Shown here: positions 6,131 to 10,314 of the stretch, piece by piece | Layout: every line of letters begins with the position of its first letter | How positions within the stretch are numbered: position 1 is the stretch's first letter | NCBI GenBank assembly: GCA_964499865.1 | Contig: CAZCPY010000109.1 | Span: 1-10,314, forward strand | Reading direction: 5' to 3' | DNA length: 10,314 nt | DNA from: JANOGU01 sp964499865 | GTDB lineage: Bacteria; Pseudomonadota; Alphaproteobacteria; Rhodobacterales; Rhodobacteraceae | Notes under the pieces: generated by a model | Database searches by the model: none | Seen by the model: only the letters and a program-made list of their open reading frames with translations | Told to the model about the DNA's origin: nothing | Position numbers and translations under genes: made by a program

Positions 6131-6796
6131 TCACGCCGCCAGGTGCCGCAGCCCCTGCGTCACGTCGGCCCGGACCGCCAGCCGCAGGCCGGGCTCGTCG
6201 CCTGCCAGCAGCGCCGCCAGGATCATGCGGTGGTGCGGCGGGGCGTCGTTGCGGCGCACGCGGGTGTAGAGCGCGCGCATCGTGGGGCCAAGTTGCAGCC
6301 AGACGGTTTCGGTCAGCGCCAGCATCGCCGGGGCCTGGGCGCGAAGGTACAGCGTGCGGTGGAACTCGAGGTTGCTGCGGATGTAGCCCACCGCGTCCTG
6401 CCGGGCGACGGCCTCGGCCAGCACCCCGTTGATCGCCGCCAGCCGCTCGATCAGCACGGCATGGGCGCGCGGCAGGGCGCGGGCGGCAAGCTCGGGCTCC
6501 AGAAGCGCGCGGATCTTGGCCAGTTCCTCGATGCGTTCCTGCGTCAGTTCGGGCGTCGAGATGCGGCCCGAGGACGACATCGTCAGCGCCCCTTCCGCCG
6601 CCAGCCGCCGCACTGCCTCGCGCGCGGGCGTCATCGACACGCCATGCGCCGCGGCAAGGCCCCGCAGCGTCATCGGCGTGCCGGGGGCAATCTCGCCGTG
6701 CAGCACGCGCGCGCGCAGCTGGCGGTAGACCCGTTCATGCGCCACCGCCGGAAGCGTGGGCCGGGGGGGCAGGGCGGCGGGGCGGGGGTCGGTCAT
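6131..6796 (-). CDS. GntR-family transcriptional regulator, FCD (FadR-type) subfamily
   Basis: This 221-residue regulator has a winged helix-turn-helix at about 16-83 (VYRQLRARVLHGEIAPGTPM at 23-42, recognition helix VSMTPAREAVRRL at 53-65). A helical FCD effector domain follows (about 88-215). Such proteins bind DNA as dimers and respond to small carboxylic acids and related metabolites; the ligand is unknown. FCD metal-ligand positions appear as N142, H146 and H189, while the usual last His seems to be replaced by D211, so metal binding may differ. ATG 6796 is chosen because the longer frame upstream runs through the palindromic element. No strong SD is visible. A perfect palindrome lies eight nt before the start (see 6805-6814). 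It faces pnp convergently and follows the metallopeptidase gene after 216 nt. No obvious target gene is adjacent. Confidence 0.9.
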   Translation of the reverse strand: MTDPRPAALPPRPTLPAVAHERVYRQLRARVLHGEIAPGTPMTLRGLAAAHGVSMTPAREAVRRLAAEGALTMSSSGRISTPELTQERIEELAKIRALLEPELAARALPRAHAVLIERLAAINGVLAEAVARQDAVGYIRSNLEFHRTLYLRAQAPAMLALTETVWLQLGPTMRALYTRVRRNDAPPHHRMILAALLAGDEPGLRLAVRADVTQGLRHLAA

Positions 6797-6804
6797 GGGC
6801 AGAG

Positions 6805-6814
6805 TGTGATCACA
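6805..6814. promoter_or_regulatory. Putative autoregulatory operator of the GntR gene
   Basis: TGTGATCACA is a perfect 10-bp palindrome eight nt upstream of the gntR ATG. FadR-type GntR proteins often bind short palindromes of the TGT-ACA or GGT-ACC kind, and a site here would block transcription or translation start. It is inferred from symmetry and place only. Confidence 0.45.
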
Positions 6815-6876
6815 GGCGCGGTGCGGGTCAACGGGCCTGCGCGCGGGGTCACCGCGTGCGCAACCTGTGCCCAGGT

Positions 6877-6984
6877 GGCGCCTCCCCTCCCCCTCGTGGG
6901 GAGGGGATGGGGGAGGGGGGTCCGCGCGAGCGGCCGGGAGCCCCCCCACCCTCTCCCTCCCCCACCAGGGGGGAGGGAAGCGCC
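6877..6984. repeat. 108-nt palindromic, hairpin-rich intergenic element
   Basis: The outer ends are near-perfect inverted repeats: GGCGCCTCCC (6877-6886) against GGGAAGCGCC (6975-6984), one mismatch in ten. Inside lie two 10-bp hairpins with five-nt loops: TCCCCTCCCC/GGGGAGGGGA (6883-6892 with 6898-6907) and TCCCTCCCCC/GGGGGAGGGA (6954-6963 with 6969-6978). Between them is a further GGGGGG...CCCCCC pairing region. It resembles the dispersed G/C-rich palindromic repeats (REP- or MITE-like) seen between alphaproteobacterial genes. It contains no gene. It lies between the YgjP-like gene stop and gntR, so it could also end or process that transcript. Confidence 0.7.
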
Positions 6985-7012
6985 TGATGCCGAAAGGTGC
7001 CCCCGGCCTGCA

Positions 7013-7696
7013 CTAGAACCGCAGCGCCTGCAGTGCCGCACCTTCCGCCTTGAGCCAGGCGCGCTGCGCCTGCCAGCCGGGGCAGAGGCGCGCCACCACG
7101 GCCCAGAAGGCGGCGGAGTGGTTCATCTCGGCCAGATGCGCCACCTCGTGGGCGGCGACGTAGTCGAGGACCGAAGGCGGGGCCAGGATCAGCCGCCAGC
7201 CGAACATCAGCGCCCCCGCCGTCGTGCAGGACCCCCAGCGCGAGGAGGGATCGCGCAGCGTCAGGCGGCTGTAGCCGCGCCCGAGCACCGCCGCATGGCG
7301 GTCGCAGGCCGCGACCAGACGGGCGCGGGCGAGCGTCTTGAGGAACGCCTGCACCCGCACCCCCGCCTGCGCCGGATCGCCGGGCACGACCAGCGTGGCA
7401 CCTTCGATGCGCACCGCGCGCCCCGCCCCCGGCACGACCGTCAGCCGCACCCCCTCCACCGGCAGCACCGACCCGGGCGCGACCGGCGGGGGCACAGGCG
7501 GCAGGCGGGCCAGCGTCGCGCGCAGCCAGCCTTCCTGCACGGCAAGGAACGCCAGCGCCTCGGCCTCGCGCATCCGCCGCGGCAGGGTCAGCACCACCGC
7601 GCCGTCCTTGCGCCCCACCCGCAGCGACACCCGCCGCGCCCGGTCCGACCGGCGCAAGGCGATCTCCACCCCGGGCAACGACGGCAGGCGGGCCAT
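7013..7696 (-). CDS. YgjP-like (DUF45) zinc metallopeptidase
   Basis: The 227-residue protein belongs to the YgjP/DUF45 family, often annotated as M48-like or SprT-like metallopeptidase. The zinc site is HEVAH (183-187) with the third ligand probably H193 in MNHSAAFW. The family motif RWGSC lies at 153-157, followed by FGWRLILAPPSVLDYVAAHE. The N-terminal part (about 10-110) is the beta-rich domain with RRARRVSLRVGRKDG-like sequence. No signal peptide or membrane segment is visible, so it is presumably cytoplasmic. Its substrate is unknown. ATG 7696 directly follows the TGA of pheS with no gap, so the SD would lie inside the pheS end (GCGGGCGGG region) and translation is probably coupled. The palindromic element follows its stop after 28 nt. 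Confidence 0.88.
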   Translation of the reverse strand: MARLPSLPGVEIALRRSDRARRVSLRVGRKDGAVVLTLPRRMREAEALAFLAVQEGWLRATLARLPPVPPPVAPGSVLPVEGVRLTVVPGAGRAVRIEGATLVVPGDPAQAGVRVQAFLKTLARARLVAACDRHAAVLGRGYSRLTLRDPSSRWGSCTTAGALMFGWRLILAPPSVLDYVAAHEVAHLAEMNHSAAFWAVVARLCPGWQAQRAWLKAEGAALQALRF

Positions 7697-8776
7697 TCAG
7701 GCCGACAGCCCGCCCGCGAGGTCGGGCCGGTCAAGTGCTGCAAAGCCGTAGTGGCGCAGCCAGCGCAGGTCGGCCTCGAAGAAGGCGCGCAGGTCGGGGA
7801 TGCCGTATTTCAGCATGGCGATACGGTCGATGCCCATGCCGAAGGCGAAGCCCTGATACACCTCGGGGTCCACCCCCGCCGCGGCCAGCACCCTGGGATG
7901 CACCATGCCCGAGCCGAGGATTTCCATCCACTTCTCGCCCTCGCCGATGCGCAATTGCCCGCCGACGTTGGAATAGCGGATGTCCACCTCTGCCGAGGGT
8001 TCGGTGAAGGGGAAATGCGAGGCGCGGAAACGCAGTTCCACCGACGGCACCTCGAAGAAGGCGCGGCAGAATTCCTCCAGGCACCACTTGAGGTTGGCCA
8101 TGGTGATGTCGCGGTCGATCGCCAGCCCCTCGACCTGGTGGAACATCGGCGTGTGGGTCTGGTCCATGTCCATGCGGTAGACGCGGCCGGGGGCGATCAC
8201 CCGGATCGGCGCGCCCTGCGCCTGCATCGCGCGGATCTGCACCGGCGAGGTATGGGTGCGCAGCACATGCGGCGGGCGGGCGTCGCCCTCGGCGCGCGCC
8301 ATGAAGAAGGTGTCATGCTCCTGCCGCGCGGGGTGTTCGGGGGGGATGTTCAGCGCGTCGAAGTTGAACCAGTCGCTTTCCACCTGCGGGCCTTCGGCGA
8401 CGGCAAAGCCCATGTCGGCGAAGATCGCGGTCAGTTCCTCCGTCACCTGCGACACGGGATGGATCGTGCCCGTCCGCCGCGGCCGCGCGGGCAGCGTCAC
8501 GTCCAGCCATTCGGCCCTGAGGCGTTCGTCCAGCGCCGCGTCCGACAGCGCCGCCTTGCGGGCGCGCAGGGCGGCCTCGATCTCGTCCTTCAGCGCGTTC
8601 AGCGCGGCGCCTGCCGCGCGGCGGGCGTCGGGGTCGAGCTTGCCCAGCGTCGCCATCAGCGCGCTGACCTCGCCCTTGCGGCCAAGGGCGGCGATGCGCA
8701 CCTCTTCCAGCGCGGCCTCGTTCGCCGCCGCGGCGACTGCGCCGATGAACCTGCCCCGAACCTCGCCCAGTTCCAT
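7697..8776 (-). CDS. pheS: Phenylalanine--tRNA ligase alpha subunit
   Basis: The 359-residue protein is the catalytic alpha chain of the class II (alpha-beta)2 enzyme that charges tRNA-Phe. An N-terminal coiled-coil region (about 1-95) contacts tRNA. Class II motifs follow: motif 1 around HPVSQVTEELTAIFADMGF (106-124), motif 2 around RVYRMDMDQTHTPMFHQVEG (198-217), and motif 3 around GFAFGMGIDRIAMLKYGIPD (309-328). FTEPSAEVDI (257-266) is another hallmark. ATG 8776 has AGGGGT about eight nt upstream; the longer open frame beyond it is a shadow of rlmH. The beta-chain gene pheT is not adjacent downstream; a metallopeptidase gene abuts instead, so the two subunits are not encoded side by side in the visible region. 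Confidence 0.97.
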   Translation of the reverse strand: MELGEVRGRFIGAVAAAANEAALEEVRIAALGRKGEVSALMATLGKLDPDARRAAGAALNALKDEIEAALRARKAALSDAALDERLRAEWLDVTLPARPRRTGTIHPVSQVTEELTAIFADMGFAVAEGPQVESDWFNFDALNIPPEHPARQEHDTFFMARAEGDARPPHVLRTHTSPVQIRAMQAQGAPIRVIAPGRVYRMDMDQTHTPMFHQVEGLAIDRDITMANLKWCLEEFCRAFFEVPSVELRFRASHFPFTEPSAEVDIRYSNVGGQLRIGEGEKWMEILGSGMVHPRVLAAAGVDPEVYQGFAFGMGIDRIAMLKYGIPDLRAFFEADLRWLRHYGFAALDRPDLAGGLSA

Positions 8777-8801
8777 GCTGCCGACCCCTGATGACGGGCA
8801 C

Positions 8802-8830
8802 GGGTTAGCGGCAGGCGGGGCGGGATGCAA
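8802..8830 (-). promoter_or_regulatory. Weak candidate promoter for pheS
   Basis: On the minus strand TTGCAT (8830-8825) and TAACCC (8807-8802) are 17 nt apart in the 62-nt gap between rlmH and pheS. Both match the consensus poorly. pheS may instead be read through from rsfS-rlmH. Confidence 0.22.
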
Positions 8831-8838
8831 CCGGGGCG

Positions 8839-9291
8839 TCAGACGCGGTGATAGGGCGAGCCTGCGAGGATCGTCGCGGCGCGGTAGAGCTGTTCGGCCA
8901 GCATCACGCGGGACAGCGCATGCGGCCAGACCATCGGCCCGAAGCTCAGCGCCAGGTCCGCGCCGTCGCACAGCGCAGGCGCCAGCCCGTCCGCCCCGCC
9001 GATGACGAAGGCCGCCGCGCGGCCGCCGTCGCGCCAGCCCGCCAGCCGTTCGGCCAGCGCGGGCGAGGACAGCATCTGCCCGCGTTCGTCCAGCACAACC
9101 CGCAACGCCCCCGCGGGGATCGCGCGCGCAAGCGCCGCCGCCTCGTCGCGCCCCTCGACCTCGCGCTCGGCCACCGGCGCCAGGCCCAGGGGGCGCCCCG
9201 TCTTCGCGTAGCGGTCAAGGTAGTCGTCGACCAGCGCGCGTTCCGGTCCGGCCCGCAGTCGCCCCACGGCGGCAAGCGTCAGGCGCAGCAC
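8839..9291 (-). CDS. rlmH: 23S rRNA (pseudouridine1915-N3)-methyltransferase
   Basis: The 150-residue protein is of the RlmH (YbeA) family, a SPOUT methyltransferase that methylates pseudouridine 1915 in helix 69 of 23S rRNA on assembled 70S ribosomes, using S-adenosylmethionine. The SAM-binding trefoil knot is visible: VVLDERGQ (65-72), FVIGGADGL (95-103), LSFGPMVWPHALSRVMLAEQ (115-134) and the terminal SPYHR (145-149). Length is close to the usual 155. The start is GTG 9291, directly after the TAG of rsfS with no spacer, which suggests translational coupling. The rsfS-rlmH pairing is common in bacteria. Confidence 0.95.
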   Translation of the reverse strand: MLRLTLAAVGRLRAGPERALVDDYLDRYAKTGRPLGLAPVAEREVEGRDEAAALARAIPAGALRVVLDERGQMLSSPALAERLAGWRDGGRAAAFVIGGADGLAPALCDGADLALSFGPMVWPHALSRVMLAEQLYRAATILAGSPYHRV

Positions 9292-9714
9292 CTAGACCGG
9301 CGCCACCCGCGCCGCCTGCTGTGCTGCGGGCATCCACATCTTTTCCAGCTGGTAGAAGCCGCGCACCTCGGGGCGGAAGACATGGACGATCACGTCGCCC
9401 GCGTCGATCAGCACCCAGTCGGCGGCCTCTTTCCCCTCGACCCGCGCCAGGATGCCGAGATCGGTCTTCAGCCGGTCCATCAGCTTTTCCGCGATGGCCG
9501 AAACCTGGCGCGTGGACCGGCCCGAGGCGATGACCATCCAGTCGGCGACATCCGACCGCCCGCGCAGGTCGATCTGCACCACGTCTTCGGCCTTGTCGTC
9601 GTCAAGCGAGGTCAGCACGCGCGCCAGCACGGCATCGGCACCGGTCTCTGCCGCCCCCGGGCGCGCGGCGCGCGCGGCGGTGGGCAGGCCGGTCGTCGGA
9701 TCGGAGTGGGACAG
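9292..9714 (-). CDS. rsfS: Ribosomal silencing factor RsfS
   Basis: The conserved core LDDDKAEDVVQIDLRGRSDV followed by ADWMVIASGRSTRQVSAI and KLMDRLK is that of RsfS (DUF143/Iojap family), which binds ribosomal protein uL14 and blocks subunit joining under starvation. DWVLIDAGDVIVHVF and YQLEKMW near the end are also typical. The start is uncertain. The frame is open to ATG 9819, but codons upstream of 9714 lose the G/C third-base bias and overlap a likely promoter, so they are probably untranslated. I set the start at CTG 9714, with AGGA eight nt upstream, giving 140 residues. GTG 9630 (112 residues) and ATG 9819 (175) are the alternatives with ordinary start codons. The stop abuts the rlmH start. 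Confidence 0.88.
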   Translation of the reverse strand: MSHSDPTTGLPTAARAARPGAAETGADAVLARVLTSLDDDKAEDVVQIDLRGRSDVADWMVIASGRSTRQVSAIAEKLMDRLKTDLGILARVEGKEAADWVLIDAGDVIVHVFRPEVRGFYQLEKMWMPAAQQAARVAPV

Positions 9715-9763
9715 GACCCTGGTCCTTCGGCAACTGCGCGCATTCCCCGCGCCGGGATGTCGA

Positions 9764-9792
9764 AGGGTAGCACCCGGTGCGGCCAAGCTCAA
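9764..9792 (-). promoter_or_regulatory. Putative rsfS-rlmH promoter
   Basis: On the minus strand TTGAGC (9792-9787) and TACCCT (9769-9764) are separated by exactly 17 nt. The predicted transcript start is near 9757, about 43 nt before the chosen rsfS start and downstream of ATG 9819. Confidence 0.45.
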
Positions 9793-9833
9793 CCGCGACC
9801 ATGGCCGGGCCGGGGGCATCGCCCGCGGGCGCC

Positions 9834-9862
9834 TTGCCTTGCGGCGGATTCGGGGCTATCCC
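9834..9862 (+). promoter_or_regulatory. Putative leuC promoter
   Basis: TTGCCT (9834-9839) and TATCCC (9857-9862) are 17 nt apart. The predicted start is near 9869, about 144 nt before leuC and divergent from the rsfS promoter. A CGGGG-CTAT-CCCCG inverted repeat (9851-9864) overlaps the -10 box. Confidence 0.35.
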
Positions 9863-9868
9863 CGGCCG

Positions 9869-9955
9869 ATGCTCCGGTTTTTCGACATCGCCGACCGCGC
9901 GCGCCTGCCCTGGCGCTTTACCGGCGCTGCCCGTTCGGTGCTGTCGCGCCCTTAA
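9869..9955 (+). CDS. Possible 28-codon small ORF in the leuC leader
   Basis: An ATG-to-TAA frame encodes MLRFFDIADRARLPW plus 13 more residues ending VLSRP. Its third codon positions are mostly G/C, as in real genes here, and its ATG coincides with the start predicted for the leuC promoter, so it could be leaderless. It has only three scattered Leu codons (2, 13, 25), which does not fit a classic leucine attenuator. It may be chance. Confidence 0.2.
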   Translation: MLRFFDIADRARLPWRFTGAARSVLSRP

Positions 9956-10012
9956 GGCCGCGCGCACGCCCGCCTGCCCTGCACAGCCATCCCCCGACGA
10001 CAGGAGAGAGCC

Positions 10013-10314
10013 ATGGCTCCCCGCACGCTCTATGACAAGATCTGGGACGACCATGTCGTCCACCAGGCGGAAGACGGCACCTGCCTTTTGTACATCGACC
10101 GCCACCTGGTCCACGAGGTGACCTCGCCCCAGGCCTTCGAGGGTCTGCGCATGACCGGCCGCAAGGTGCGCGCGCCCGAAAAGACCATCGCCGTGCCCGA
10201 CCACAACGTGCCGACGACCGCAGGACGCGACCTGCGGATCGACAACGAGGAAAGCCGCATCCAGGTCGAGGCGCTGGACCGCAACGCGCGCGAGTTCGGC
10301 ATCCACTACTACCC
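10013..10314 (+). CDS. leuC: 3-isopropylmalate dehydratase large subunit (N-terminal part)
   Basis: The first 100 residues of LeuC are present; the gene runs off the right edge. With LeuD it forms isopropylmalate isomerase, a [4Fe-4S] enzyme of the aconitase family that turns 2-isopropylmalate into 3-isopropylmalate in leucine synthesis. Family sequence is clear: RTLYDKIWDDHVV (4-16), LLYIDRHLVHEVTSPQAFEG (25-44), LRMTGRKVR (45-53) and VPDHNVPT (61-68). The iron-sulfur cysteines lie further on and cannot be seen. ATG 10013 has a strong SD, AGGAGAGAG, at 10002-10010. It is divergent from rsfS. Confidence 0.97.
   Translation, partial: MAPRTLYDKIWDDHVVHQAEDGTCLLYIDRHLVHEVTSPQAFEGLRMTGRKVRAPEKTIAVPDHNVPTTAGRDLRIDNEESRIQVEALDRNAREFGIHYY

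Noticed and set aside
6143..8791. An 882-codon open frame on the plus strand
   Set aside because: It overlaps gntR, the palindromic element, the peptidase gene and pheS in antisense, with low-complexity His/Arg/Gln composition and no recognisable domain.
9956..10012. Leucine attenuator ahead of leuC
   Set aside because: There is no run of Leu codons in the small upstream frame and no terminator hairpin with a T-run before leuC.
8848..10035. A 395-codon plus-strand frame opposite rlmH and rsfS
   Set aside because: It is antisense to two conserved genes, has no motif, and runs into the leuC start.

Overview
The window looks like chromosomal DNA from a high-GC alphaproteobacterium of the Rhodobacteraceae (Rhodobacter/Cereibacter/Paracoccus-like). 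The evidence is a strong G/C third-position bias, the style of the housekeeping genes (S15, PNPase, PheS, RlmH, RsfS, LeuC), a secreted-type RTX protein, and a BciA-type 8-vinyl reductase. BciA is a chlorophyll-pathway enzyme and suggests a phototroph or a descendant of one. The genus is inferred, not proven.

Layout, left to right. The 3' end of a haloacetate-dehalogenase-like alpha/beta hydrolase (+) converges on a calcium-binding RTX repeat protein (-). A 308-nt divergent region with a CtrA-like half-site and a TTGACA box leads to rpsO (+), which ends in a hairpin terminator. Then come bciA (+), a compact parD-parE toxin-antitoxin pair on the opposite strand, and pnp (+) with a perfect 14-bp terminator stem. 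rpsO and pnp are neighbours in many bacteria; here about 1.8 kb carrying bciA and parDE lies between them. The same 18-nt sequence follows both rpsO and pnp, just before each terminator.

The right half is mostly on the minus strand. A putative promoter near 9.8 kb drives rsfS and rlmH, which abut with no gap. After 62 nt comes pheS, directly abutting a YgjP-like metallopeptidase gene. A 108-nt palindromic, hairpin-rich element lies between that gene and a GntR/FCD regulator, whose start is preceded by a perfect 10-bp palindrome that may be its own operator. leuC (+) starts divergently from rsfS and runs off the right edge.

Functionally the region is mainly translation and RNA turnover: S15, PNPase, the ribosome silencing factor, a 23S rRNA methyltransferase and Phe-tRNA synthetase alpha. 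Leucine synthesis and one chlorophyll-pathway enzyme are added. The accessory content is the RTX protein, the toxin-antitoxin pair and the palindromic element. I found no CRISPR array, phage, insertion sequence, tRNA or rRNA, and no clear evidence of a wholly new system. The most unusual observations are the split rpsO/pnp locus, the shared 18-nt repeat and the palindromic element.
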